Source of the DNA: Closterium sp. NIES-65
Taxonomy: Eukaryota; Streptophyta; Zygnematophyceae; Desmidiales; Closteriaceae
Direction of reading: 5' to 3'
DNA: 64,000 nucleotides
Assembly (NCBI GenBank): GCA_948144175.1
Contig: CANXME010000807.1
Coordinates: 1 to 64,000, forward strand
Position 1 is the first letter of the stretch, and each line of letters opens with the position of its first letter. The notes beneath the pieces are model-generated. The model saw only the letters and a program-made list of their open reading frames with translations. It did no database searches and had not been told where the DNA came from. Both the position numbers and the translations under genes were made by a program. Of the stretch, positions 54,079-63,351 are shown piece by piece.

Positions 54079-54507
54079 TTGGTGATTTACAGGAAGATGC
54101 GCGACGAAAATAATCGAATTCTAGGTGCTAGTCGACTTACTGCGAGTCAAATTGACTGTAGAATCGACGAGCGCGAATTCTGTAGGATGCGTAAATCTCC
54201 CTTAGGCGAAATTCGCGTCCGATCTCGGCCGTTGAGGAGAAAATCGATCCGACGCTCCAAATTCCAACTTTTTTGGGCGAAATTCTCTGGGCCGTTGAGA
54301 TGAAACTCGATCAAACGGTCGAAACTCCAACCTTTCCACCAGTAAATCTGAGGGGTGTTCGAAAACCGAATCGAGGGGGACTTAGAAAAATTGCGCGGAA
54401 CTGGTTTTACATACCCGTATCGGCGCTTTCGTCGTCGCCCCCGCGGTTTTTAAAGGCCGGAACTAAGCGGTTGAAGACCTCGCGTGTAAACCCGCTCTGA
54501 TACCAAG

Positions 54508-54895
54508 TGTGAGGATCTGGGATCGAGCTCAGAAAAGAGAATGAGAATTGAGTCGAATTGAATTGAATTGAATGTCCACCTGGGTACAACACGAGGCTAT
54601 ATATAGGCTCGACACAAGGCCCCGTAACCAGGTGTTACGCGAAGGTTCCGCGGGTCGCGAAGCGTCCCGAACAGATCCTTACCGAATTCGGTAGAAGGCA
54701 ATTCGGTGGCAACCGAAAAGCCAGAATTCGGTGCACGCAACCTAGCTCGGTGCTATAACTATAATAAAATATAGGAAAGCACCTAGCCTAGGAAATCAAG
54801 CAATTCATGCATGCATATGATTATCCTATGCTAGAAATAGCATGATAAAGTAGAGGCAAGCAAGCATAGCTGGCATAAGCCGTCGTACTCTCACA
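54508..54895 (-). repeat. Gypsy-L LTR, 5' copy
   Basis: 387/388 identical to 48732-49119, followed by target duplication AACGC. The primer-site complement GCTCTGATACCA lies just left of it. Confidence 0.95.
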
Positions 54896-54900
54896 AACGC

Positions 54901-56160
54901 TACCATTCAGGATGTCTGGGTTGATACCTTTATTCCTGGAGGGCAGCGTGTGGCGATCTGTACGTGCTCCCGGACTGGCCGTCACCTTGCTACGTTCACT
55001 CGACGGCCTGATTCTAGTCTGTACACACTTACCGCTGCGTCTGCACAAGTGGCTGAGTCACGTCAGGTGGCTACGTCAAGCCAGGTGTCTGCGTTTGGTC
55101 AGCTTGCAGCGTCTTGCTCATGTCGGGTACTCTCCCACCAGACTCTCCTCTAGCACCACCGCCTCGGTCACCCGTCACTGCCGTGTCTCCGCAGCATGCA
55201 CTCCCGTCTCCTTGTCTCTGGGCTTCCTAGGTCCCTGCCCTCCCTCCCACGCTCGCTTGCACCGCCCTACCTTCCCTTCGTCTAGGGGCGGCAGTGCACC
55301 GCTCCTCACTCCTCCGAGTTTCCTCCGACTACTGCTCCTCTGCAGACTCTCCATATAAACGTTGGTGGAACGGACCAGGAGCGCTACTTCCTGCTGGTTG
55401 TTGACGACTACACATGCTACACCGTTGTCTTCCCCTTGTGGCGCAAGGCAGATGTCAATGGTGTTTTGATCCCCTGGATCCGTGCTACTCATCGCTAGCT
55501 GTGCGAGCGATTTCGTCGGGACTTGCCAGTCCTGCGTCTGCACTCTAACAAGGGCGGTGAGTTCTCTTCTGGCCTCCTTGAGGAACTGTGTCAGGACGAG
55601 GGCATCTGCCAGACGTTCACGCTTCCAGCCTCTCCTCAGCAGAATGGGATTGCTGAGCGTCGCTTTGGCTTGATCATGGAGGTTGCTCGTACCTCCATGA
55701 TCCATGCGGCTGCTTCCCATTTTCTGTGGCCGTTTGCGGTCCGATACGCTGCGCATCAGCTCAACCTCTGGCCCCGTGTCTCTGAGCCTGAGACCTCGCC
55801 CACCCTCCGGTGGACGGGGAAGGTTGGCGATGCGTCGGTGTTTCGGGTCTGGGGAGCGCTCTCCCTTGTTCGCGATGCCAAAGCGAGAAAGCTCTCCTCT
55901 CGCACTCTCCGCTCCGTCTTCCTTGGCTTCCCCACCGACGCCCCGCCGTGGCAGTTCTACTACCTGCGCAACCGTCGGGTGTTCTCCTCCCATGACGTCA
56001 CCTTTGATGAGTCAGACCGTTTCTACAGGCTACACCCGTACGCGTCCCACTCGGTCCCCCTAGCGCCTCTCTTCCTTGTACCAGTCCCCCCCCCCGGTAG
56101 ACCCCCTCCCCCCACAGAGTCCTACTCCCTCAGGTGTGTCTCAGATAGACCCACCCCCTT
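54901..56160 (+). pseudogene. Copia-K pre-integrase and integrase
   Basis: Continues from 48731 across Gypsy-L. It reads DTFIPGGQRVAICTCSRTGRH, a HHRLGHPSL-type region (about 55155-55180), the pre-catalytic LVVDDYTCYTVVFPL, catalytic HSNKGGEFSSGLL-type segment (about 55540-55575), QQNGIAERRFGLIMEVARTS and the C-terminal SVFLGFPTDAPPWQFYY block. The N-terminal text differs from A, C and G more than they do from each other, so K is the more distant family. Broken. Confidence 0.78.
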
Positions 56161-57240
56161 TGGTTGAGCCTTTGGAGATCTCTTTTGACTCCTCTGGCCG
56201 CACTAAGGGGGGTGATTCTCGCCGCTGACGACACGGCGACCACTCGCCGCTCTCCATGCTTGGAGACTCCCCCTGGTTTTCCGCCTCGGCCGTCTTCGCC
56301 ACCTTCACAGCCTGCTGCCGTGGACTTTGGAGCTGAGATTGCTGGTGCTGAGTCAAATGGTGAGGGTTCTAGGGGTGTTGCAACTGGGGGTGCTGATTCT
56401 GGGGGTGCTGCGAGTCCTTGTGGCGGTGGAGTTGTGGGTGACCCGGCTGGAGGTACTGCTGGTGCTGGAGGTACTGGAGGTACTGCTGGAGATGCTAGAG
56501 GTACTGATGGAGGTGCTGCTATTGCTGGAGGTACTAGAGGTACTGCTGGTGCTGGAGGTGCTGGAGGTACTGCTGGAGGTGCTGCTGGTCCTGGAGGTAC
56601 TAGAGGTGCTGCTGGTGCTGGAGGTGCTGGAGCTGCTAATCCTGGAGGTCCTGGAGGTGCTGCTAGTGCTGGAGGTGTCGGAGCTCCTAGTCCTGGAGGT
56701 GCTACTAGTGCTGGAGATGCTGGAGCTGCTAGTCCTGGAGGTCCAACTGGTGCTGGAGGTGCTTGTGCTGCTGGTGCTGGAGGCGCTGGGGCTAGAGGTA
56801 CTGGAGGTGCTAGAGCTGCTGGTCCTGGAGGTGCTCGTACTGGAGGTACTGGAGCTGCCGGAGCTGGTGGTGCTTCTGCTGTTGGAGGTGCTACTGGTGC
56901 TGGAGGCGCTGGAGCTGGAGGTACTAGAGGTGCTGGAGCTGCCGGAGCAGGTGGTGGTGGTGGTGTTGGAGGTGCTGGAGGTGCTATTGGAGCTGCTAGC
57001 ACTGGAGGTGCTGGAGGTACTGCTGGTGCTGGAGGCGCTGGAGCTGGAGGTACTAGAGGTACTGGAGGTGCTGGAGCTGCTGGTCCTGGAGGTGCTCGTA
57101 CTAGAGGTGCTGGAGCTGCCGGAGCAGGTGGTGCTGCTGGTGCTGGAGGTGCTAGAGATGCGACTGGAGCTGCTGGTGCTGGAGGTGCTCGAGCTGCTGG
57201 TACTGGCCTGCGCCGACTGTTTTTCTACCTGCAGTGGTAG
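56161..57240 (+). repeat. Copia-K integrase-RT linker, large Gly/Ala repeat array
   Basis: 56340-57210 is built almost wholly from a 15- to 30-bp unit GGTGCTGGAGGTACTGCTGG, reading GGAGGTAGAGGA in one frame. It is the longest linker in the window (about 0.9 kb). All three frames of either strand stay largely open through it. Confidence 0.75.
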
Positions 57241-59187
57241 TCGTCCCTGCCGCCGCATGACTCGGCCCTTCGCCAGGTTCTTAGTCTTCGTTTCCACTGG
57301 CCTCACTCCACCTATCCTGTGTCCACCGACAGACCAGTCTCAGCCACAACTACTGCCTGTCTCCCCGCTGCCTGCTCCTGCTCCTCACACTGAGGTGACT
57401 GAGTCCCTGACTGAGCGTCGTGAGCCTGAGACTTGTGCTTCCACAAATGTTCGTGCTCGTCGTGTCGCCCGTCCACGTCCTCCTGCTGTCTCAGGCACTC
57501 ACGGTATGGCACTTCGTCCTTCTGTTCCACAGCATTTTGTTCTGCCAGAGCCTCCCGCGTCCTCTCTTCCACACGTTCCTAACCCTGAGTCTGACCTTGC
57601 TCGTGCTTCCAGTCCTACTGTCTCTCGTCTCCTCGCTACTGTCGTCACTGACCCTGACTTTGAGTCTACTACTGCGTTTGCCCTAGTCACTGAGCTAGTC
57701 GACTTTGCAACTAGGAGTCGTCTCGACTACGTCGCGAGTCTTGTTACTGAGTCTGACTTTGACTGTCCTCCATTCGTCGGGGGTGAGCCTGCCCTTGGCA
57801 GTGACGTCCTTGAGGACAGGCAGTTTCAGCTTGAGTGTCTTGCGACCGCTTTACCTCGTTTCGCATCCATGGTACTTTGCCCTGAGGGAGACCCGGATGC
57901 ACTGGACATCCTGACCCCGCGCTCTTACGCTGAGGCGATCGCGGGTGAGTACTCCTCTCAGTGGCAGACAGCCATGGATGCAAAGATGGCTTCCTGGAAG
58001 TCCACATGCACCTACGTCGACGAGGTTCCTCCTTCTGGGGCGAACATAGCCGATGCCATGTGGATGTTCAGAGTGATTCGGCCGCCGTGTTCTCCGCCTG
58101 CCTTCAAGGCGCGTTACGTTGCTCGAGGCTTCAATCAGCGACTGGGGGTCGACTTCTTCCAGACCTTCTCCCCCACCCCAAAGATGACTACTCTTCAGGT
58201 ATTGCTACACGTTGCAGCACAACATGACTACGAGCTGCACTCCCTCGACTTCTCGACAACTTTCTTGCAGGGCAGCCTTCACGAGGAGATCTGGTTGCGC
58301 CGCCCACTTGGCTTCACTGGGTCGTTTCCTGCGGGTACCCAGTGGAGCCTCCGGCGACCAGTCTACGGTCTTCGCCAGGCGCCCCGCGAGTAGCACGACA
58401 CACTGAGGACTACATTTGCGGCTCTTGGGTTCGCTCCTTCCTCTGCTGGCCCGTCGATGTTTCTATGCACCAACACTATCCTGCCGCCGTTCTACATTCT
58501 CATGTATGTCGACGACTTGGTTTTTGCTACTGCTGACACTGAGGCGCTGGCCCTAGTGAAGGCGGAGCTGCAGGAGAGACACACCTGCACTGATCTAGGT
58601 AAGCTGCGTAGCTATCTTGGCTTGCAGATCATCCGGGACAGAGCACGGCGCACCATCACCCTGACTCAGTCACACATAATGCACCAGGTCCTTCAGCGCT
58701 TCGGCTTCCAGTACTCCTCGCCACAGCCCACTCCTCTGTCTATTAGCCACTCGCTCCCAGCTCCACCTTCAAACGAGTCCGTAGAGCCGAGTGGTCCGTA
58801 CCCAGAGCTTATGGGTTGCCTCACGTACCTGATGACGTGCTCACGACCTGACCTCGCGTACCCTCTCAGCTTCCTGGCTTGCTACGTGGCTCTCGGTAGA
58901 CACCGAAAGGAGCACTTTGATGTTGCGAAGAGGGTATTGCGTTGCTTGTGCAGTACATCGGGCATGGGGATCGTGCTCGGAGGACGAGGTCCAGTGGTGC
59001 TTACAGGTCACTTCGACGCTTCTTGGGTCGACGACCAGGCGACTCAGCGTTCGTCACAGGGTTACACCTTTAGTCTTTACTCTGGTTCTGTCTCGTGGAG
59101 GTCCACTCGTTCTTCTTCTGTACTTGGTTCCAGCTGTGAGGCTGAGATCTACGCTGGGGCCATGGCTGCACAGGAGCTACGCTGGCT
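57241..59187 (+). pseudogene. Copia-K reverse transcriptase and first part of RNase H
   Basis: Pre-RT blocks LVTELVDFATRSRLDYVAS, GGEPALGSDVLEDRQFQLEC, LTPRSYAEAIAGEYSSQWQ, RT from STCTYVDEVPPSGANIADAM, active-site YVDDLVFATADTEALALVK (about 58505-58560), YLGLQIIRDRARRTITLTQ, then RNase H up to CEAEIYAGAMAAQELRW, where TRIM M interrupts. About two breaks. Confidence 0.83.
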
Positions 59188-59326
59188 TGTCAGAGGTCCA
59201 CTGGTGATCCCCGATTGATCCTAGGGAAGGGTTACAGGCACGGTTGCCTGGGGGGTTATGGGCACACTGACCCGCTACTTAAACAAGCCCTTTTATCCCA
59301 ATGGTCTAGTGGTTGGGATTCTGACA
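59188..59326 (+). repeat. TRIM M LTR, 5' copy
   Basis: 139 bp, TGTCAGAGGTCC to GGATTCTGACA. It lacks the LTR core of the copias but shares the ATTCTGACA end. A TACTTAAAC box lies about 30 bp before the A box. Confidence 0.95.
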
Positions 59327-59366
59327 TGGTATCAGAGCGAAGGTCTCGGGTTCGAATCCCGGTGTA
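59302..59366 (+). promoter_or_regulatory. tRNA-like segment with pol III A and B boxes across the LTR/primer-site junction of TRIM M
   Basis: A box TGGTCTAGTGG (59302-59312) fits the consensus TRGYNNARNNG. B box GGTTCGAATCC (59349-59359) fits GGTTCGANTCC. The 36-bp gap is in the tRNA range. Around the A box the text is near the D arm of tRNA-Glu. Around the B box a 5-bp stem (TCGGG/CCCGG, one G-T pair) closes a 7-nt loop TTCGAAT, a proper T arm. The middle arm is TCTGA/TCAGA with a 7-nt loop, made from the LTR end and the primer site. No matching acceptor stem is seen, so it is not a tRNA gene. Confidence 0.75.
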
Positions 59367-59395
59367 TGCACTTCGGGCATCCCAGTGCGGGGGGG

Positions 59396-59534
59396 TGTCA
59401 GAGGTTCACTGGTGATCCCCGATTGATCCTAGGGAAGGGTTACAAGCACGGTTGCCTGGGGGGTTATGGGCGCACTGACCCGCTACTTAAACAAGCCCTT
59501 TTATCCCAATGGTCTAGTGGTTGGGATTCTGACA
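59396..59534 (+). repeat. TRIM M LTR, 3' copy
   Basis: 139 bp, 136/139 identical to the 5' copy, including the A box. Followed by TGGCT. Confidence 0.95.
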
Positions 59535-59539
59535 TGGCT

Positions 59540-59929
59540 GACCTACCTGCTGACCAAATTCTCCTCCAGTTCTGTACGTCGACAACAAGGCCATGCTTGT
59601 CTTGTATCGTGAGCAGAGAATGGAGCACAGAACGAAGCACATTGCTCTTCGCTACTTTCTTGCTCGAGAGCTGCAGCAGCGTGGTCAGCTTCGCCTTTCC
59701 TACGTGGCCTCTCGGGCCAGCACTGCTGATGTCTTCACCAAGGCTCTCAGGTCTGGTGATCTTCAACGTTTTTGCACCGCTCTTGGGCTTCTGCCCGTTC
59801 TACCTTACCTGCTTGTCTCTTGATCTTGCACTTGTTGCACACTGATATCTATATTTATACCTGCATGTTTCCTCTTGCTAGGTTGTGATCAGTGTACTGC
59901 CTTTGCTATTATAACTCTACATGTGAACA
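59540..59929 (+). pseudogene. Copia-K last part of RNase H and 3' untranslated part
   Basis: Reads SSSVLYVDNKAMLVLYREQRMEHRTKHIALRYFLARELQQRGQLRLSYVAS and DLQRFCTALGLLPVLPYLLVS to the stop near 59822, then a T/A-rich untranslated part that continues at 61862 beyond DNA transposon N. Confidence 0.8.
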
Positions 59930-59950
59930 CAGGCCTACGACAATTAGGGC
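59930..59950. repeat. Left terminal inverted repeat of N
   Basis: Starts CAGGCCTACG and ends TTAGGGC. Pairs imperfectly with 61829-61853. Confidence 0.7.
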
Positions 59951-60335
59951 AAAACAGGCTCTCAGATTCGTTTTTTGCCTGTCGGATTTATTAGACTAGT
60001 ACAAAATTTAAGGCTGAAACCCTCAGAGACGGTATAAAAAAAAAAAAGCTGAAATTTCAGAGTGCCTTAGAAAAAAAGTCTGAAACATCAATGTATCTAA
60101 TGTTTCATCAGAAATGTATTCAATGTTTCATCTGATATCGAAATGCTAGACTAGGGGGATTTTCGGGGAGAACATGCTCTGATCAGGCCTGTCGAAGTTC
60201 CTGGGGCCCATACTTGCGCTCCCCAGCTCCTCCCCATCTGACCTTGTTTTTGGTGTAGCTGAGTGTTTGGGCACCCTTAACGGTCACGGGCGCACCCCAA
60301 AGTGAAAACTTGAAATCCGGGCTTGTGAAGAGTTT

Positions 60336-60592
60336 GCACTTAGACGCTAAGGGAAAATTTGGGTGCTCGAAGCTGACTTAGACACTTTATAAACACAGGA
60401 TTGGCTAGAAAATGCAAGGGAAAAAAACTACTCCTCGCGTGCAACCTAAGGAGGAGGGGGGGGGCACTTAGGCGCTAAAGGAAAATTCAGGTTCTCCAAG
60501 CTGACTTAGACACTTTATAAACACAGGATTGGCCAGAAAACGCTAATAGGAAAAATCCACTCCTCTCGTGCAACCTAAGGAAAAAGAGGGAG
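60336..60592. repeat. Tandem duplication inside N
   Basis: Two copies of a unit of about 128 bp (60336-60463 and 60464-about 60592), each with GCACTTAG, GACTTAGACACTTTATAAACACAGGATTGG-like text and GTGCAACCTAAGG, each ending in a G run. Confidence 0.85.
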
Positions 60593-60648
60593 GGGGGGGG
60601 GGGGGGGGGGGGGGGGCAGAATTCGGGGGGGGGGGGGGGGGGGGGGGG
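60592..60648 (+). repeat. Twin poly-G runs in N
   Basis: 25 G (60592-60616), eight other bases, then 24 G (60625-60648). Candidate G-quadruplexes. The lengths may be unreliable. Confidence 0.85.
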
Positions 60649-61828
60649 TCTTACAACCAGAAACCCAAACTTTGAGACAGGGGAAGGCCTGGTTTGGGTA
60701 CTTAACGCATCCGGGGAAGGGTCGAAACTGAGGGCACTTAGTGGCACGGGGTGCTCGTGCGAATCTAACACTTATGCAGTCAAGCTGGAACGAAAGTAAC
60801 CCCGGAATGTTCAGGGCATTAAGGGCATATGCCCTTGAATCTACAGGCCTGGCTCTGATAGGGCGAATTCTGTGTCAAGGCGAATTTTGTGGTTGTGAAA
60901 GGGCGAATCTGCAATGTCAGGTGAAATTTCAAGGTGATTGGTCGAAAATTCCTTGTGCTCTGACGGCGCAAATCTGAATGTGTCAGGGCAATTTTGCTGT
61001 GATTGGGTCAAAATTCTGTGCTGTAAGGCGCAGATTGTTGTTTCAAGCCGATTTTGCATTGACTTTGGGAATCTGCTGTGACCCGTGAATTCCGAACCGA
61101 ATCACCAGTCAAGAACGCAAGCTGAAAATGGAATTGGTACGCGTTTGTACTCTGAGTGATCAGAGTACACTCCCGGAAAACTCTGAAATGTCAGAGTTAG
61201 CTTTAGAAGTTCTCTTAAAATTACAGAGTTGGGGCCCTAAAATCTCTGATTTTAACAGAGCTCACTTGAAAAAAAATCTGAATTCTCAGATTTTTTCATG
61301 CAAATCAGACAAATTTCTCTTACTTCTGGGGGCATGGGGCAAAATATCCTGATTACCCTTATTTCGGGATGATGTTTTAAGTTTGCCCTGGAATTGCAGA
61401 ATGACGCTAAAATTTACCTTGTGACGTTAGGATGATTCATGTGTTTTGCCCTGAAATTTCAGAATGGCAGTGAAATTTTGCCCTGAAGCGTTTAGGGTGA
61501 ATGTAGAGGGATGCCCTGCCTTGTGGGAAGGAAGAAGGGGTGGAGGGGGGAGAGGAGGAGAGGGGAGGAAGAGGCTAGGGGGTGTGTGTTCTAGTTTGTC
61601 CTCACCCCTCCCCTCCAAAGTTTATGCTCAGCCAATAGAAGTGAAACCACTGAAGAACCTGCTCCTTTCGTGCCTTCCCTTCCACTTAGTGGTTGTATTT
61701 TTTTGCCCTGAAATATCATATACGAATTTCTGCTGGTGCCCTGAAATTTCAGGATGGCCAGGGAAATTTGCCCTGGAAAATTAAGGCATTTCGCAAAGTT
61801 TTTCAAAGTTGCCCTGAGGGCTCAGGGT

Positions 61829-61853
61829 GCCCTAAATCCTAACACAGGCCCTG
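61829..61853. repeat. Right terminal inverted repeat of N
   Basis: Read on the minus strand it starts CAGGGCCTGTG and reaches TTTAGGGC, pairing with 59930-59950. Followed by the 8-bp duplication. Confidence 0.7.
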
Positions 61854-61965
61854 TGTGAACTAGCATTGTGGCGCTTCCTTGTGCTCGACTTGTGTGGTGT
61901 CATTGAGATCCACCCTGAGCTGTGCTTTGCTTTGCTCGTTCTCTTGTTTAAGTGGTTTTGTGACC

Positions 61966-62092
61966 TGTCAGAAATTATTCTCTAGCCTATAGTGGGTTGC
62001 TCTATAGCGAGTACAACCCTGTTAGGGTTTGCTATATGTATCCAACTGCAGCTAGTGAAACCCCTCCCCTTCTCATTCCTCATTTCTTCTCA
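61966..62092 (+). repeat. Element I LTR
   Basis: 127 bp, TGTCAGAAATTATT to TTTCTTCTCA. It aligns along its length with the minus strand of the H LTR (both have CTCTATAGCGAGTACAACCC). Confidence 0.83.
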
Positions 62093-63351
62093 TGCTATCA
62101 AAGCATCTACGCTCTGGCCTGTGGGCCCACCTAACCTGCTTCCGCTGTCTACTCTGTCTGCTGCACGCCCCGTGGCCTTGCCCCTCGCGCGACCCCTACC
62201 GGCCCCGTCGCCGCCCTTCTCGGCCCCTCGCGGCCCCTTCGCGGCCCCCGTCGCCGCCCCTTTCGCGTGCCCCGTCACCGCCCCCTAGCGGCCCGTTCGC
62301 CGCCCTTCCAGGCCCCTCGCAGCCCTTCACGGCCCCGTCGCCGCCCCTATTGGCCCCGTCGCCGCCCTCCAGCGGCCTCGTCGCCGCCCCTTCGCGGCCC
62401 CGTCGCCGCCACTAGCGGCCGCGTCGCCGCCCCTTCCAGGCCCCTCGCGGCCCCTTCGAGGCCCCGTCGCCGCCCCTATCGGCCCCGTGGCCGCCTCCAC
62501 GGCCCCGTCGCCGCCCCTTGCGGCCCCGTCGCTGCCCCTATCGGCCCCGTCGCCGCCTCCACCGGGCCCCGTCGCCGCCCCTTTGCGGCCCCGTCGCCGC
62601 CCTTTCGGCCCTGCCTCGACCATGCCCCGGCCCAGCCCCGGCCATGCTCCGTCGCCTGTCGCGGCGCACCGTGGGCACGTCCACCCCCCCCCCTCTTTTC
62701 CCGTCGCCTGTCGAGGCGACCTGGGGGGGGGGGGGGGGGGGCGAGCGTCCCCAATTCTGCCGCCTGCTTTGGCGCCCCTGGGAGGGCGCGTGTCGGCCCC
62801 CCCTTTCCCCCCCCCCCCTCGTAACCTCCCAACCCGCCGTCCCGCCCTGCCCTGCTGGTTAGGGTTTGGGGGTGGCGAGAAGGGGGTGGCGGGGTGTGGT
62901 CTCCTCTGCTCCTCCTCCTCCTCTGTCTCCCATTGCTGCAGCAGCCGCTGAGGGGGGTGGGTGTGTGGGAGTCGACGGTAAGTGGTGCTAGGGGGTGGGG
63001 TGTGATGTGAACCTAGGGTGCAGCAAGGGGTGTGTGAAAGGGGGGTGCTGTGGGAGTGGAACTAGGGTTTGAGCAGGGGGTGTGTGTCGAAGGGTGTGGG
63101 GCAGCTGGAGGAGGTTGTGTGAAGGTAGCTGTCGTGTCGCCTGCAGCGCCAGTAGTCTGTCGCCCTTGCTTCGGTAGCCAGTGAGCCTGTTGCACCAGTC
63201 GCCAGTGGGTCCGTTGCTCCTGCCGCTCGTCTATAGCGCGGAGCCACTTACTCCATTAGTCCGTCGCCCTTGCTTCAGTAGCCACTGAGTAACCCGCTCC
63301 TGTGCCCGTGCCTCTGCAGCTTCAGTCGTTGCCTCCCATCTTCTCTCCCTC
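61966..63351 (+). mobile_element. Element I, coding-free LTR retroelement of the H family
   Basis: Parts: LTR (61966-62092), degenerate primer site TGCTATCAAAGC (62093-62104), GC-rich leader (GCGGCCCCGTCGCCGCCCCT units, 62190-62630), G-rich patch (about 62725-62741) and a unique part (62750-63351) that matches the interior of element H read on the other strand, including its GCTTCAGTCGTTGCCTCCCATC end. No second LTR is seen; the sequence passes directly into Copia-J. No protein coding. Confidence 0.75.

Larger units (their letters stand above)
48732..54895 (-). mobile_element. Gypsy-L, very young Ty3/gypsy chromovirus in Copia-K
   Basis: 6164 bp, minus strand, with 388-bp LTRs that differ at a single position and exact target duplication AACGC (48727-48731 and 54896-54900). 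Order Gag, protease, RT, RNase H, integrase, chromodomain is that of a chromovirus. The primer-site complement GCTCTGATACCA lies two bases inside the right LTR. It is the only gypsy element in the window and by LTR identity its youngest insertion. It looks structurally whole but has a few breaks in coding. Confidence 0.95.
59188..59534 (+). mobile_element. TRIM M, 347-bp terminal-repeat retrotransposon in miniature
   Basis: Two 139-bp direct repeats with three differences flank only 69 bp of interior. Exact target duplication TGGCT (59183-59187 and 59535-59539) lies in the Copia-K RNase H sequence. The interior has a perfect initiator-Met primer site TGGTATCAGAGC (59327-59338), then a tRNA T-arm-like segment, then a polypurine tract (GCGGGGGGG, about 59388-59395). 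Nothing is coded. It needs proteins from another LTR element. It is structurally complete. See the tRNA-like feature inside it. Confidence 0.95.
59930..61853. mobile_element. hAT-like non-autonomous DNA transposon N in Copia-K
   Basis: 1924 bp. The ends form imperfect inverted repeats: the left starts CAGGCCT and reaches TTAGGGC; the right, read inward, starts CAGGGCCT and reaches TTTAGGGC. An 8-bp target duplication TGTGAACA (59922-59929) and TGTGAACT (61854-61861) matches at 7 of 8. CAGGG-type ends with 8-bp duplications are the hAT signature. No transposase-like frame is seen. The inside carries repeated CCTGAAATTTCAG motifs, two G runs and a tandem duplication. Copia-K text joins up exactly on both sides (ATGTGAAC to TAGCATTGTGG). 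Confidence 0.8.
47021..61965 (+). mobile_element. Copia-K, Ty1/copia LTR retrotransposon, broken, split by L, M and N
   Basis: Its own sequence runs 47021-48731, 54901-59187, 59540-59929 and 61862-61965. Parts: 5' LTR, perfect primer site TGGTATCAGAGC (47146-47157), repeat leader, Gly-rich Gag stub, protease, integrase, very long linker, RT and RNase H, 3' untranslated part. No 3' LTR is seen before element I begins. Three later elements of three different classes landed in it. Several breaks. Confidence 0.83.

Noticed and set aside
59287-59366. A genuine tRNA gene at the TRIM M junction
   Set aside because: The A and B boxes and T arm fit, but no 5' strand pairs with the expected 3' acceptor strand and the central loop lacks the usual U33. 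It is better called tRNA-like.
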